A program made the position numbers and the translations under genes. From Kordiimonadaceae bacterium (lineage in GTDB: Bacteria > Pseudomonadota > Alphaproteobacteria > Sphingomonadales > Emcibacteraceae): a stretch of 40,493 bases of DNA. The stretch covers positions 1 through 40,493 of the forward strand of contig JABGYD010000054.1 in NCBI GenBank assembly GCA_018675425.1, written 5' to 3'. This document shows, piece by piece, positions 18,445 to 28,510 of this stretch. Position 1 is the first letter of the stretch. Each line of letters opens with the position of its first letter. The notes beneath the pieces were generated by a model. That model was not told where the DNA came from and did no database searches. It saw only the letters and a program-made list of their open reading frames with translations.

Positions 18445-18627
18445 GTGGGTTCCTAGACTTTAGATAATAGGCAGAATCGAACAATGGTAATTTAGCTTAA
18501 TAATTTAGTAAAAACAATCAACCTTAAGACATTAGAATAATTTTTTTATAGTATAGAAAAACAAAAAAATGGGTATATGAGGTAATTAACAACAATATAA
18601 TATTATTGTGAGTAAAGCGGCTAACTC

Positions 18628-19923
18628 TTACTCTCCAAATACTCGTGTAAATATTGTATCTATATGTTTAGTATGATAAGCTATATCAAATTTATCGTCG
18701 ATTTCAGCGGAGGTTAATATTTTATTGACTTCCGGATCAGCTTTAAGCTCCTCTGCAAAATTTGCTCCTTCTTCCCAAACCTTCATGGCGTTTCGCTGGA
18801 CTAGCCTATAACTATCTTCACGGCTTACACCCGCTTGTGTTAAAGCAAGCAGTATGCGTTGTGAATTATGTAGTCCACCTAGCTTATCCATGTTGGTTTT
18901 CATATTGTTCGGATAAACGACTAGCTTGTCCATTACGCCAGTGAGGCGCGCCAGTGCAAAATCAAGAGTAACGGTAGCATCTGGTCCGATCATCCGTTCA
19001 ACAGAAGAGTGTGAAATATCACGTTCATGCCATAGAGCAACATTTTCCATTGCTGGAAGGGCCATACCTCTCACCAAACGGGCAAGTCCCGTTAGATTTT
19101 CAGTTAAAATAGGGTTACGTTTATGTGGCATAGCAGATGAACCTTTTTGACCCTTAGAAAAGAACTCTTCTACTTCAAGTACTTCTGTACGCTGGAGATG
19201 TCTAATCTCAACAGCAAGTCTCTCAATGGAGCTTGCAACCACACCCAATGTACAAAAGAACATAGCGTGCCTATCACGAGGGATAACCTGCGTTGATATA
19301 GGTTCTACATTTAGCCCCATAGCTTTAGCAACATGTTCCTCAACATAGGGGTCTATATTTGCAAATGTGCCAACTGCACCAGATATTGCGCAAGTGGCAA
19401 TTTCTTCACGAGCTGCTTTAAGGCGAACAAGGTTACGGTCAAATTCGGCGTAAGCCTGAGCCATTTTTAATCCAAATGTGACAGGTTCCGCGTGAATAGC
19501 ATGTGAGCGGCCAATGCATACATCCATTTTATGCTCTATGGCTCTACGTTTTAAAACAACAAGAAGTTTTTCTACGTCATTAATAAGGATATCAGCGGCC
19601 TTCACCATCTGTATACTTAAGCAAGTATCCAATACATCCGAAGATGTCATGCCTTGATGTACGAACCGCGCTTCAGGACCGATATATTCTGAGAGCGATG
19701 TAAGAAAGGCAATAACGTCATGCTTCACCTCTTTTTCAATTTCGTCAATACGGCTAATATCAAAATTACCCTTTTCCCAAATTATCTTTGCACTTTCTTT
19801 TGGAATTACTCCTAACTCAGCAAGGGCATCACATGCGTGGGCCTCAATTTCAAACCATATTTGAAACCTTGATTGTGGCTCCCAAATAGTAGTCATTACT
19901 TCGCGTGAATAACGTGGTATCAT
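18628..19923 (-). CDS. purB: Adenylosuccinate lyase
   Basis: About 431 residues of the fumarase/aspartase superfamily. It has MIPRYSREVMTTIWEPQSRF at the start, the conserved TSSDVLDTCLSIQ and GRSHAIHAEPVTFG (catalytic His region), and the signature GSSAMPHKRNP whose mobile loop carries the catalytic Ser. It acts twice in purine metabolism, on SAICAR and on adenylosuccinate, releasing fumarate. An in-frame TTG at 19936-19938 would add five residues; the ATG at 19921-19923 is preferred because family members begin MIPRY and GGGAA lies upstream. It precedes the purC cluster on the same strand but is separated by 183 bases, so it may have its own promoter and message. Confidence 0.97.
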   Translation of the reverse strand: MIPRYSREVMTTIWEPQSRFQIWFEIEAHACDALAELGVIPKESAKIIWEKGNFDISRIDEIEKEVKHDVIAFLTSLSEYIGPEARFVHQGMTSSDVLDTCLSIQMVKAADILINDVEKLLVVLKRRAIEHKMDVCIGRSHAIHAEPVTFGLKMAQAYAEFDRNLVRLKAAREEIATCAISGAVGTFANIDPYVEEHVAKAMGLNVEPISTQVIPRDRHAMFFCTLGVVASSIERLAVEIRHLQRTEVLEVEEFFSKGQKGSSAMPHKRNPILTENLTGLARLVRGMALPAMENVALWHERDISHSSVERMIGPDATVTLDFALARLTGVMDKLVVYPNNMKTNMDKLGGLHNSQRILLALTQAGVSREDSYRLVQRNAMKVWEEGANFAEELKADPEVNKILTSAEIDDKFDIAYHTKHIDTIFTRVFGE

Positions 19924-20080
19924 GATGCTATTTCCCAAACAAAAGGTTAATATCTAATCTATGGATCAGGATTTAACATGTGGACGTAGATGGGGCAAGT
20001 TTTATTCTAGCTAAAGATATCTAACTTATCAAAATTTGTGATTATTATTGAAATAAATAATTGGCCTTATAAAGACAGTT

Positions 20081-20566
20081 TTATAAGTTAAATGGTATTT
20101 CGTTTTTCTTGGTTACTGTACGGAGAGAAAAGTTTGATTTAATGTTAGATACGCCCGGCAGGGTCGTGAGAACATCCATATGCAGTTTTTCATAATCAGA
20201 GGCATCTGAAACTATAACACGGAGTAAATAGTCTGCATCTCCAGACATTAAATAACATTCTATAATCTGTGGGCACTGCCGTACAATTTTTTCGAATTCA
20301 AAAAGTAGTTCCTTAGTTTGCTTTTCTACTGTGATTTGGACAAATACATTATCCGTTAAACCCGCAGCAGCCTGATCCATAACTGCAACATAACCCTCGA
20401 TAATTCCCTGCTTTTCGAGAGCCTTAACCCTGCGAAGACATGCGGACTGCGATAACCCCACTTTTTCTGATAAGTCAGAGTTACTAATACGGCCATCATT
20501 TTGTAAGTACTTAATAACAGCATGATCAATCTTATCTAGTTTAATATTTAGAAATTTATGTCTCAT
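20081..20566 (-). CDS. AsnC/Lrp-family transcriptional regulator, probable regulator of ald
   Basis: About 161 residues. The N-terminal winged helix-turn-helix is LDKIDHAVIKYLQNDGRISNSDLSEKVGLSQSACLRRVKALEKQGII, the exact pattern of the AsnC/Lrp family. The C-terminal RAM domain (NVFVQITVEKQTKE ... PQIIECYLMSGDADYLLRVIVSD) is the effector-binding and oligomerisation module, with the GDADY loop. It is transcribed divergently from ald across 125 bases, an arrangement in which such regulators usually control alanine dehydrogenase in response to an amino acid. The ATG at 20564-20566 is preferred to an upstream TTG at 20582-20584. A 10-base palindrome in the shared region may be a binding site. 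Confidence 0.92.
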   Translation of the reverse strand: MRHKFLNIKLDKIDHAVIKYLQNDGRISNSDLSEKVGLSQSACLRRVKALEKQGIIEGYVAVMDQAAAGLTDNVFVQITVEKQTKELLFEFEKIVRQCPQIIECYLMSGDADYLLRVIVSDASDYEKLHMDVLTTLPGVSNIKSNFSLRTVTKKNEIPFNL

Positions 20567-20587
20567 AAATATGAATATACGCAATTA

Positions 20588-20597
20588 AATTCGAATT
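20588..20597. promoter_or_regulatory. Candidate operator palindrome between the Lrp-type regulator and ald
   Basis: AATTCGAATT is a perfect ten-base palindrome in the 125-base divergent region, 22 bases upstream of the regulator start. It is surrounded by A/T-rich sequence of the type Lrp-family proteins prefer. Binding is inferred; short A/T palindromes occur by chance in DNA of this composition. Confidence 0.3.
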
Positions 20598-20691
20598 ATC
20601 AAACAATATGTATTAAAAAACGCAAGGACATTTTTTTTGATCTAAATTAGACTGTTATCCAACCTTTGTTATCAATTATTGGAAATGTATT

Positions 20692-21798
20692 ATGATTATT
20701 GGCTGCCCAAAAGAAATTAAAGTCCATGAGTATAGAGTTGGTCTAACTCCATCAAGTGCCTCGGAACTTATTCGAAATGGACACACTGTGATTATGGAGA
20801 AAAATGCTGGTAATGGCATTGGAATTTCTGATTCTGATTATGAAAATGTTGGGTGTTCTATATTATTAAAACCCGACGAAATTTTTAAAAAAGCGGAAAT
20901 GATAGTTAAGGTTAAAGAACCTCAGCTCCACGAATGTGCGATGCTAGAACCACATCACCTCCTCTTTACATATCTTCATTTAGCTGCCGATAAACCTCAA
21001 ACTGAGGCATTACTTAAATCTGGTTGTACCGCTATTGCATACGAAACTGTTACTTCTGATGATGGTTCGCTTCCACTTTTGGCACCCATGAGTGAGGTTG
21101 CTGGTCGGATGTCTATTCAAGCTGGCGCGCACGCTCTAGAAAAGGCTTCGGGGGGGCGTGGTATTCTTCTTGGGGGCGTCCCAGGGGTTGCTCCGGCTAA
21201 AGTTGTTATTATCGGTGGTGGTGTTTCAGGAATGAATGCTGCTGAAATGGCTGTTGGCTTAGGTGCCGACGTTACTATTTTTGATCGCAATTTAAATCAA
21301 ATGCGGTACCTTGACCAAAGATTTAGAGGTGCAGTTAAAACTATTTATTCGACTGCCCATGCCCTTGAAGAAGCGGTACTTGACGCTGATCTTGTCATTG
21401 GTGCTGTGCTTGTTGCAGGTGCTGCTGCTCCTAAGCTAGTATCTGCTAAGACAGCAAAAAATATGAAAAATGGAGCGGTTCTTGTTGATATTTCAATTGA
21501 CCAAGGAGGGTGCTTCGAAAACTCAAAAGCAACCACTCATTCGGATCCTACTTTTGTTATTGATGGTGTAGTTTACTATTGTGTGGCTAACATGCCCGGT
21601 GCTGTGGCTTATACATCAACATTTGCACTGAACAACGCTACACTTCCATTTACAGTTCAGCTTGCTAATAAAGGCTGGAAAAAAGCATGCTCTGATGATG
21701 AACATCTTTTGAACGGGGTTAATATTCAGAACGGTAGCGTAACTTTTGAGGCCGTTGCAAACGATCTTGACCTTCCATATTCTTCAGTCATACTTTAG
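20692..21798 (+). CDS. ald: Alanine dehydrogenase
   Basis: A 368-residue NAD-dependent alanine dehydrogenase that interconverts alanine with pyruvate and ammonia. Residues known from characterised enzymes are at matching positions: Arg15 (EYRVGL), Lys75 (VKVKEPQ) and His96 (YLHLAAD). The Rossmann motif is [29 protein letters not shown], and [12 protein letters not shown] carries the catalytic Asp. The closing segment [21 protein letters not shown] is a family signature. It is transcribed away from the AsnC/Lrp gene and followed by a likely terminator and maeB, so both pyruvate-producing reactions are neighbours. The ATG at 20692 follows GGAAA by about six bases. Confidence 0.96.
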   Translation: MIIGCPKEIKVHEYRVGLTPSSASELIRNGHTVIMEKNAGNGIGISDSDYENVGCSILLKPDEIFKKAEMIVKVKEPQLHECAMLEPHHLLFTYLHLAADKPQTEALLKSGCTAIAYETVTSDDGSLPLLAPMSEVAGRMSIQAGAHALEKASGGRGILLGGVPGVAPAKVVIIGGGVSGMNAAEMAVGLGADVTIFDRNLNQMRYLDQRFRGAVKTIYSTAHALEEAVLDADLVIGAVLVAGAAAPKLVSAKTAKNMKNGAVLVDISIDQGGCFENSKATTHSDPTFVIDGVVYYCVANMPGAVAYTSTFALNNATLPFTVQLANKGWKKACSDDEHLLNGVNIQNGSVTFEAVANDLDLPYSSVIL

Positions 21799-21816
21799 AT
21801 TCTACAAGGTTTATTT

Positions 21817-21850
21817 AAGGGGGAGGGCATTTGTTCTTCCCTTTTCTTTT
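21817..21850 (+). terminator. Possible intrinsic terminator after ald
   Basis: AAGGG (21817-21821) can pair with CCCTT (21839-21843), extended by two G-U pairs. A pyrimidine run TTTTCTTTT follows. The stem is imperfect, so this is a moderate call. Confidence 0.45.
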
Positions 21851-21892
21851 GTTTACTGTAAATTCGACCAATTAATATTAAGGTGTAAATAG

Positions 21893-24190
21893 ATGTCGGA
21901 TAACTTTAAAGAGACAAGCTTGCGTTACCATAGGGAGCCTACACCAGGCAAACTTGGAATGGTTCCAACAAAACCGCTTGCTAACCAGCGGGATCTAGCG
22001 AGGGCATATTCGCCTGGCGTGGCATTTGCATGTGAAGCAATTGTTGAAGACCCATCCGCTGTATCGGAAATGACAATAAGAGCTAATCTTGTAGGGGTAA
22101 TTACTAACGGTTCCGCTGTTTTAGGCCTTGGAAATATTGGACCCCTTGCGTCTAAACCTGTTATGGAAGGCAAAGCGGTTCTGTTTAAGAAGTTTGCAGG
22201 AATTAATGTTTTTGATATTGAGATAGATCAGGAAGATCCCGATAAACTTATTGAAATTATTGCAGCACTCGAACCTACATTTGGTGCCATTAACCTTGAG
22301 GATATTAAGGCACCTGAGTGCTTTGTTGTTGAAAAAGCATTAAGAAAACGTATGAAAATACCTGTTTTTCATGACGATCAGCACGGGACAGCAATTGTAG
22401 CGGGAGCCGCAATTTCAAATGGTCTTCGCGTGGTTGGTAAAGAACTTAAAGATGTTAAACTTGTTGCAACGGGGGGTGGGGCAGCTTCTTTGGCTTGTCT
22501 CGATTTATTGGTAAGCTTAGGCCTTAGAAAAGAAAATATTACCCTGGTTGATCTTGAGGGAGTTGTCTTTACTGACCGAAAGAAAGATATGAATATTTAT
22601 AAAGATAAATACGCACGTGACACCACTAAACGGACACTTGATGATGCCATGAATGGTGTTGACGTATTTTTGGGGCTTTCAGCGCCCGGTATTTTAAAGC
22701 CAAGTATGTTAAAAAACATGGCAAAGAAACCATTTATCTTGGCCCTGGCTAATCCAACTCCTGAAATAACCCCTGAGGAAGCTAAAAAAATCCGACCCGA
22801 TGCAGTAATAGCCACTGGTCGTTCTGATTATCCCAATCAAGTAAACAATGTACTTTGTTTTCCATTTTTGTTTAGGGGGGCTCTTGATGTTGGGGCTACA
22901 GAAATTAATGATGAAATGAAAAAAGCCTGTGTATGGGCTATTGCAAACCTTGCTTATCGTGAAAGCTCGGATGAAGTAGCGGATGTCTATCGTGGTGAAG
23001 ATCTGAAATTTGGACCTGACTATATTATTCCTAAACCATTTGACCCTAGATTAATTCTTGAGGTTGCCCCTGCTGTTGCAGAGGCTGCTATGTTAAGCGG
23101 AGTAGCAACAAGGCCTATCAGTGATATGGACGCATATCGTAAAAAAATTGGTAACTTTATCTTTAAGTCTAATATGTTGATGCAACCGATCATTGAAGAT
23201 GCAAAGAAAAACCCTAAGAGAGTAATTTACGCTGAAGGGGAAGATAAAAATGTTCTACGAGCAGTGCAAGCAGCTATAGATGAGAAGTTGATACGGGCCA
23301 CACTTATTGGTCGCCCTGATGTTATTAATAGACGTATTGAAAAGCTGGGACTTCGTCTAAAAGAAAATGTTGATTTTGAGGTAATTAATCCTCACCAAGA
23401 TGGTCGATATAAAGAATTTTGCAATGAATATCATAAAATTGTTGGCAGAAAAGGGGTTTCGAAAGAGGCGGCAAGAACTATCATAAGAACAAATACAACT
23501 GTGATAGCGGCAATGTCCGTTAAACTTGGCTATCAGGATGCAATGATTTGCGGCACATACGGACGTTTCGATTTTCATATTCGTCACATTATTGATATTA
23601 TTGGTAGAAAAAATGAAATACAAAAAATATCTACTTTAAGCGTACTCATATTAGCTCAGCAGACATTATTCATAACAGATGCCTTTATGGACATAGATCC
23701 TACTATGGAACAAATCGTTGAAACCACTTTAGCTGCCGCTAAACAAATAGAATTATTTGGGATTAAACCAAAGGTTGCGCTTCTTTCGCATTCTAATTTT
23801 GGATCATCAAAGGCACCATCCGCTGTTAAAATGGGTAAGGCTGTTAAAATACTTCGTGAACGTGCACCTGATTTAGAAGTTGATGGTGAAATGCATGCAG
23901 ATGCTGCATTAAATGAATCCCTCCGTAATGGTATGATCCGGGACTGCGCCTTGAGTGGCGCCGCTAATTTACTAATTTTTCCAACACTTGATAGCGCCAA
24001 TAGTGCTTTAGGCCTGGTTAAAAGTATTGAGCGTGGCTTGCTCGTTGGACCAATCTTATTAGGCGCGGGACTTCCAGCTCACGTTGTTACACCAGGCGTG
24101 AGTGCTCGAGGTATACTTAATATGACTGCGATAGCTGTAAAAGATGCTCAAAAAGTTGAGAAAGAAAATTTACCGCAATTGCCACTTTAA
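21893..24190 (+). CDS. maeB: NADP-dependent malic enzyme with C-terminal phosphotransacetylase-like domain
   Basis: Encodes 765 residues, typical of the MaeB hybrid form. Residues 1 to about 430 are the malic enzyme with [61 protein letters not shown] and the Rossmann segment [17 protein letters not shown]. From about 435 the protein resembles phosphate acetyltransferase ([19 protein letters not shown] ... [14 protein letters not shown]), a domain that in characterised homologues is catalytically inactive and mediates allosteric control by acetyl-CoA. The enzyme converts malate to pyruvate with NADPH formation, which can supply gor. It is convergent with the permease gene that follows, 46 bases away. 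Confidence 0.95.
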   Translation: MSDNFKETSLRYHREPTPGKLGMVPTKPLANQRDLARAYSPGVAFACEAIVEDPSAVSEMTIRANLVGVITNGSAVLGLGNIGPLASKPVMEGKAVLFKKFAGINVFDIEIDQEDPDKLIEIIAALEPTFGAINLEDIKAPECFVVEKALRKRMKIPVFHDDQHGTAIVAGAAISNGLRVVGKELKDVKLVATGGGAASLACLDLLVSLGLRKENITLVDLEGVVFTDRKKDMNIYKDKYARDTTKRTLDDAMNGVDVFLGLSAPGILKPSMLKNMAKKPFILALANPTPEITPEEAKKIRPDAVIATGRSDYPNQVNNVLCFPFLFRGALDVGATEINDEMKKACVWAIANLAYRESSDEVADVYRGEDLKFGPDYIIPKPFDPRLILEVAPAVAEAAMLSGVATRPISDMDAYRKKIGNFIFKSNMLMQPIIEDAKKNPKRVIYAEGEDKNVLRAVQAAIDEKLIRATLIGRPDVINRRIEKLGLRLKENVDFEVINPHQDGRYKEFCNEYHKIVGRKGVSKEAARTIIRTNTTVIAAMSVKLGYQDAMICGTYGRFDFHIRHIIDIIGRKNEIQKISTLSVLILAQQTLFITDAFMDIDPTMEQIVETTLAAAKQIELFGIKPKVALLSHSNFGSSKAPSAVKMGKAVKILRERAPDLEVDGEMHADAALNESLRNGMIRDCALSGAANLLIFPTLDSANSALGLVKSIERGLLVGPILLGAGLPAHVVTPGVSARGILNMTAIAVKDAQKVEKENLPQLPL

Positions 24191-24236
24191 TTTAATTAGT
24201 GTAAAATTATCGTGTTTAATATTAGCTTATTTACTG

Positions 24237-25520
24237 TCACTTTTTTAAGATTTTATTAGCGGCATAGAATAAACTTCCAAAAGCTATAAAAGCGAACATG
24301 TAAAGCCATGAATTTAAAGACGCTTGGAAGATAGCTCCGATACAAACTATCAGACCCATGAGTGGGATAAAATAGCCTCCAGGTAGTTTTAATGCTTGTT
24401 TGCGTGTTTCTTCATTAGCTCTTTTATTTATAATTGGAAGTGATGCAATGCATACGGCATATGCGATCATTCTTGTTAGAGCACTTGCAATGGCTAGGTA
24501 TATAAATGTTCCACTTACCGCTAAAATATAGACAAATACAGCTTTAAAAATAATAGAATTAATTGGGGTTTTGTATTTCTTGTGGATTTCACCAAACCAC
24601 GAAGGCAAACTTTCTTCTTCTGCCATACCCAGGGTTAGTCTTGGACTTGAAATCATAGTTCCTGTTATGTTGCCAACTATTGAAAAAATTGCAGTTAAAA
24701 TTAGAATAATCCCACCAACTGGCCCCAATATAGAGACACCTAATTCAATTAAAGGGGAATTACCAGATCCAGTAGGATTAACGGATACATAAACCATTTG
24801 TATTGCAAAATAGAAAACGGTGATTATTAAAACCATCGTTACTAGGGCACGTGGAAGTGTTTTTCTGGGGTTTTTAGTTTCACCAGCAGTTACGAGTACG
24901 GCCTCAAAACCAACAAAGGCATACATTACCAACAAAATCGTTGAGCCTAAATCGTCAAACTTGGGAAGGTCATTTGGTAAAAAACCTTCCGGCGTAACAA
25001 ATTGCACGCCAAGCATTATTATGAGTAATAATGGTATTATTTTAAAGAATGTGAATACATTAATTGCCAGAATAGCCCGCTTGATACCATATATATTTAT
25101 GAGTGCAAGCAACGCTGTTAAAAGTAATATAAGTATAGACCTTGTAATGGGCTCGGACGCATTATCCCAAATATAAGAAATATAATCAAAAAGTAGATTT
25201 ATATTTCCTGCAAATGAGGCCACTCGACCAACATATAAAAGCCATCCTGTTTGAAATCCAATTAATGGTCCAAAAGCTGTCGTCGCGTATAGAACTGGTC
25301 CCCCAGTTGACTGAAAGTAACTTGCTAAGACTGCAAAGGTTAGGACAATTGGTATTATTGCCGTTCCAAATATTAAAAATAGCCAGGGGCTCAGCATACC
25401 TGTTTGATCAGCCAGAATTCCTGGTAGTCCAAAAATAGCCGAGCCAATAAGTGCATTTACAACTAATAAACAAGCAGTGAATACACCGATTTCTCTATTT
25501 AAATGGCCACTAAATCCCAT
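24237..25520 (-). CDS. APC-family amino acid permease
   Basis: A 427-residue integral membrane protein with about twelve hydrophobic helices. The N terminus GVFTACLLVVNALIGSAIFGLPG is the APC helix 1 with a substrate loop (GSAIFG), and FQSTGGPVLYATTAFGPLIGFQTGWLLY corresponds to helix 3. VMYAFVGFEAVLVTAGETKNPRKTLPRAL is the conserved helix 6 and following loop. It probably moves amino acids across the inner membrane; the substrate cannot be deduced. Sequence and loops differ clearly from the permease at 10143-11471, so this is a distinct subfamily, not a duplicate. It lies between maeB (convergent) and tRNA-Arg, which is on the same strand 65 bases upstream. Confidence 0.88.
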   Translation of the reverse strand: MGFSGHLNREIGVFTACLLVVNALIGSAIFGLPGILADQTGMLSPWLFLIFGTAIIPIVLTFAVLASYFQSTGGPVLYATTAFGPLIGFQTGWLLYVGRVASFAGNINLLFDYISYIWDNASEPITRSILILLLTALLALINIYGIKRAILAINVFTFFKIIPLLLIIMLGVQFVTPEGFLPNDLPKFDDLGSTILLVMYAFVGFEAVLVTAGETKNPRKTLPRALVTMVLIITVFYFAIQMVYVSVNPTGSGNSPLIELGVSILGPVGGIILILTAIFSIVGNITGTMISSPRLTLGMAEEESLPSWFGEIHKKYKTPINSIIFKAVFVYILAVSGTFIYLAIASALTRMIAYAVCIASLPIINKRANEETRKQALKLPGGYFIPLMGLIVCIGAIFQASLNSWLYMFAFIAFGSLFYAANKILKK

Positions 25521-25585
25521 GATTTAATGTAAACAGTTATCAACAATTTAGTCAAATTAACTTTTGTGTATATATTTTAAAACTT

Positions 25586-25662
25586 TGGTGGTCCTAGGTG
25601 GATTCGAACCACCGGCCCCATCATTAGGAATGATGTGCTCTATCCAGCTGAGCTATAGGACC
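25586..25662 (-). tRNA. tRNA-Arg, anticodon CCT
   Basis: The minus strand folds into a complete cloverleaf. The acceptor arm is GGTCCTA with TAGGACC, the D stem GCTC/GAGC, the anticodon stem CATCA/TGATG with loop TTCCTAA, and the T arm GGTGG-TTCGAAT-CCACC. The anticodon CCT (complement at 25626-25628) reads AGG. The discriminator is A and CCA is encoded at the 3' end (complement of 25586-25588). Total 77 bases including CCA. Confidence 0.95.
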
Positions 25663-25956
25663 ATCCAAAGTAAGCTGCTTCTATCACAGAGAATTTTATT
25701 AATCAATCCGCACTAATTACAAAATGTGTAGATTATTTTTAGCAAATTTTTTAAATAATTTATAAATTTTTACTAATTTAAAACTTTATATATGTGTTAA
25801 AAGTTAATTAATATTATTCAACTAAATTTTGTGGATGATAAGAAATTTTCTGAAATTAAAATAGTTTGAATTCTGCTTTTGTTCTAATTAAATATCAATT
25901 ATAAGACTGGTAATATTTAATCTTATTAACACCTATTTCTAAAAAAAGAGTATTAA
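25663..25956. other. A/T-rich intergenic region between tRNA-Arg and ctaA
   Basis: This 294-base stretch is very A/T-rich and has no open frame with coding character. A weak promoter-like pair, TTGAAT (25866-25871) and TAAATA (25889-25894) with 17-base spacing, lies upstream of ctaA. No terminator-like hairpin or RNA motif was recognised. Confidence 0.5.
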
Positions 25957-26985
25957 GTGAACACTTCTCAAATTGTAAGTAATAGTAATAACCGTCAAGT
26001 CGCAACCTGGTTATTTGTTGTCTGTGCGTTCGTTTTTTCTATGATTATGGTTGGGGGAGTTACTCGACTGACTGAATCTGGACTAAGTATGGTAAATTGG
26101 CAGCCAATAAGTGGCATAATACCGCCGCTTACCGAAGTGGAGTGGAATGCTGAGTTTGAAGCTTATAAGCAATATCCTGAATACCAGAAGGTCAATATGG
26201 GAATGGATCTAGATGAATTTAAGAGTATTTTCTTTTGGGAATATGCTCACCGTCTGTTAGGAAGATTAATTGGTGTAGTTTTTGCCGTACCATTTTTTAT
26301 TTTTTTATTAAAATCCAAAATTAATTCATCATTAAAGCCGCACCTTTGGGGTATGATGTTTCTTGGTGGCTGTCAGGGGCTACTAGGTTGGTGGATGGTA
26401 AAGAGTGGACTGGTTGATCGCCCTGATGTAAGTCATTATCGTCTTACTGCTCATCTTGGCCTTGCCTTTGTAATATATGTTTATATGTTTTGGGTGGCCC
26501 TTAGATTAATAGCGCCCCAATCAGAAAATAAATTAATTCGACGCCAGGGCCTTTGCCTTTTATACGTTATTTTATTATTTATACAGGTATTACTAGGCGG
26601 TCTTGTGGCCGGTTTAAATGCTGGTTTAATAAGTGATACTTGGCCTCTGATGATGGGGCAGATAATACCTGATGGTTTATTTTATTATGACCCCTGGTAT
26701 ATGAATTTATTTAATAATCCGCTTACACTTCATTTTCAGCATAGAACTTTTGCCTATGCGGTTGGGATTATTGGTATAGCTCTTTGGTGGAATTATCGTA
26801 GCGACAGAGACAAAAAGATTGTGATTGCAGTTAATATGGTTTTAGTAACTATTTTTCTCCAAATAATCCTTGGGGTCCTTACAATTATTAATATGGTTCC
26901 TATTCCTCTTGCTGCCGCCCACCAAGCTGGTGCTGTTGTAACTTTATCTGCAGGTCTTTATCTGTTGGATAGGCTAAGGTCTTAA
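25957..26985 (+). CDS. ctaA: Heme A synthase (COX15/CtaA, type 2)
   Basis: Encodes 342 residues with about eight membrane helices. Conserved histidines that coordinate heme are His98 (FWEYAHRLLGR), His166 (LTAHLGLA; His160 lies close by), His262 (HFQHRTFAY) and His322 (AAAHQAGA). GGVTRLTESGLSMVNWQPISGIIPPL is the signature of the alphaproteobacterial/mitochondrial COX15 branch, which lacks the N-terminal cysteine pair of Bacillus CtaA. It oxidises heme O to heme A for aa3-type cytochrome oxidase, so the organism should respire aerobically. The start is GTG at 25957 with AGAG upstream; no earlier ATG gives a better N terminus. It is not beside ctaB or cytochrome oxidase genes here. Confidence 0.94.
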   Translation: MNTSQIVSNSNNRQVATWLFVVCAFVFSMIMVGGVTRLTESGLSMVNWQPISGIIPPLTEVEWNAEFEAYKQYPEYQKVNMGMDLDEFKSIFFWEYAHRLLGRLIGVVFAVPFFIFLLKSKINSSLKPHLWGMMFLGGCQGLLGWWMVKSGLVDRPDVSHYRLTAHLGLAFVIYVYMFWVALRLIAPQSENKLIRRQGLCLLYVILLFIQVLLGGLVAGLNAGLISDTWPLMMGQIIPDGLFYYDPWYMNLFNNPLTLHFQHRTFAYAVGIIGIALWWNYRSDRDKKIVIAVNMVLVTIFLQIILGVLTIINMVPIPLAAAHQAGAVVTLSAGLYLLDRLRS

Positions 26986-27191
26986 CTTAATAAAGTAATT
27001 TTCAAATTAAAAGTGAGTATTTTAATTTTATATAATTTGACAATGGTAGTTATTCATAATTAAATTTAGTACCTAAGTACTATTATATATTTATTCATTC
27101 ATACTCTAATTATCGATTTACCTGTAATACTTTATATAAAGGTATTATAATACCATATCTCTAAACTATTAAAAATAGTATATAAAATATA

Positions 27192-27219
27192 TTGACTTTA
27201 TTTAAATTAGTGACATATT
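27192..27219 (+). promoter_or_regulatory. Candidate promoter of rplM-rpsI
   Basis: TTGACT (27192-27197) and CATATT (27214-27219) are 16 bases apart, 43 bases before the rplM ATG and within a 276-base A/T-rich gap. The position fits the ribosomal operon. The upstream part of the gap shows no gene. Confidence 0.5.
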
Positions 27220-27261
27220 GCGCGTAATTGTAATTGTGAACTTAAATAGGGATTTATTCCA

Positions 27262-27735
27262 ATGAAAACATACTCTGCAAAACCTGCAGATATTGAGAAA
27301 AAATGGTTTGTAATAGACGCGGATGGTTTAATCCTCGGTCGAATGGCATCCATTATTGCTACTTATCTTAAAGGTAAACATAAACCTATGTTTACACCTT
27401 CAATGGATTGTGGTGACAATATCATCGTCATTAATGCTGAAAAAGTAAAACTTAGTGGTGATAAAAAAGATAAAAAAATCTATTATTGGCATACTGGTCA
27501 TCCTGGCGGTATCAAAGACCGTACTGCTCGGGATATTCTTGAGGGTGAACACCCAGAACGTGTTGTTATGAAAGCTGTAAAACGTATGTTACATAATGGC
27601 CCTCTTGGCCGGGAACAACTCAAAAATCTACGCGTTTTTTCTGGGTCAGAACATACACATGATGCTCAACAGCCAGAAATACTTGATGTTGCTGCAATGA
27701 ACGAAAAGAACTCAAGGGATTCTCAAAATGGCTGA
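27262..27735 (+). CDS. rplM: 50S ribosomal protein L13
   Basis: A 157-residue L13. Seen are [30 protein letters not shown], the core [35 protein letters not shown] and [18 protein letters not shown], then [26 protein letters not shown], all diagnostic. L13 is an early-assembly 50S protein. The C terminus extends by about ten residues past the usual end ([10 protein letters not shown]), and those codons overlap the start of rpsI by eight bases. The pair rplM-rpsI is conserved across bacteria. Confidence 0.97.
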   Translation: MKTYSAKPADIEKKWFVIDADGLILGRMASIIATYLKGKHKPMFTPSMDCGDNIIVINAEKVKLSGDKKDKKIYYWHTGHPGGIKDRTARDILEGEHPERVVMKAVKRMLHNGPLGREQLKNLRVFSGSEHTHDAQQPEILDVAAMNEKNSRDSQNG

Positions 27736-28255
27736 AGATAAAAAAACATTAGAAGACCTTAAAGAGGTTACCGCTGAAGCAGTTATTGCTGAAGTTTCAG
27801 CAGATGACACGGGACTATCGGAAGCTTCTGAAGATGCTATACCTACTTATGTCCAAAAAATTGATGCCCAGGGTCGTGCGTACGCAACTGGTAAGCGCAA
27901 AGGCGCTATAGCACGTGTTTGGATTAAACCTGGTAAGGGTGTTATTACTGTAAACGGTCGTGAAGAAGCGGTTTATTTTGCTCGTCCGACCCTTCGTATG
28001 GTTATTGGTCAAGCATTTGAGATAGCTGGCCGAGTTGGTCAATACGATGTTATTGCAACGGTTAGTGGTGGCGGCCTTTCTGGACAAGCCGGCGCTGTTC
28101 GTCATGGGCTTAGTAAGGCGTTAACGCATTACGAACCTGATCTTCGCCCTGTAATTAAGGCTGCAGGCTTTCTTACACGTGATGCGCGTGTTGTTGAACG
28201 TAAAAAATATGGTAGAGCTAAAGCTCGTAGGAGCTTTCAGTTCTCAAAACGTTAA
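27728..28255 (+). CDS. rpsI: 30S ribosomal protein S9 with acidic N-terminal extension
   Basis: Encodes 175 residues; the S9 core begins near residue 51 ([20 protein letters not shown]) and ends with the basic tail RRSFQFSKR that reaches the ribosomal P site. Residues 1-45 are rich in Glu and Asp ([17 protein letters not shown]...), an extension that E. coli S9 (about 130 residues) lacks. The alphaproteobacterial form usually has a shorter one. The ATG at 27728 lies within the rplM 3' end, so translation is coupled. A strong terminator follows. The function of the extension is unknown. Confidence 0.95.
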   Translation: MAEDKKTLEDLKEVTAEAVIAEVSADDTGLSEASEDAIPTYVQKIDAQGRAYATGKRKGAIARVWIKPGKGVITVNGREEAVYFARPTLRMVIGQAFEIAGRVGQYDVIATVSGGGLSGQAGAVRHGLSKALTHYEPDLRPVIKAAGFLTRDARVVERKKYGRAKARRSFQFSKR

Positions 28256-28284
28256 GACAGAAGCAGACAATATCATTTATAATC

Positions 28285-28313
28285 AAAGGGTTGGTTCTTC
28301 CAACCCTTTTTTT
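28285..28313 (+). terminator. Strong intrinsic terminator after rpsI
   Basis: AAAGGGTTGG (28285-28294) and CCAACCCTTT (28300-28309) form a perfect ten-base stem with a five-base loop. It is followed by a run of T to 28313. It closes the rplM-rpsI unit. Confidence 0.93.
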
Positions 28314-28510
28314 ATACCATTTAGAAAACATACAAGTATTTGTATTTACAAGGGTATTTGTTTAATGTAATTGGGTATCTGTCTCCTATGCAAACCACAA
28401 AAGATAAGTTTGTAGTTTTACTAAAAATCGTTTTTGTAAAGTGGAGACTATAACAAAATTGGAGCGTTCGTAAGACCAATACTTCGAATGAAAGTTAAGA
28501 ATAAAATCTG

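Noticed and set aside
24820-25176. 118-codon plus-strand frame inside the permease gene
   Set aside because: It is antisense to transmembrane helices of the APC permease and shows no family motif.
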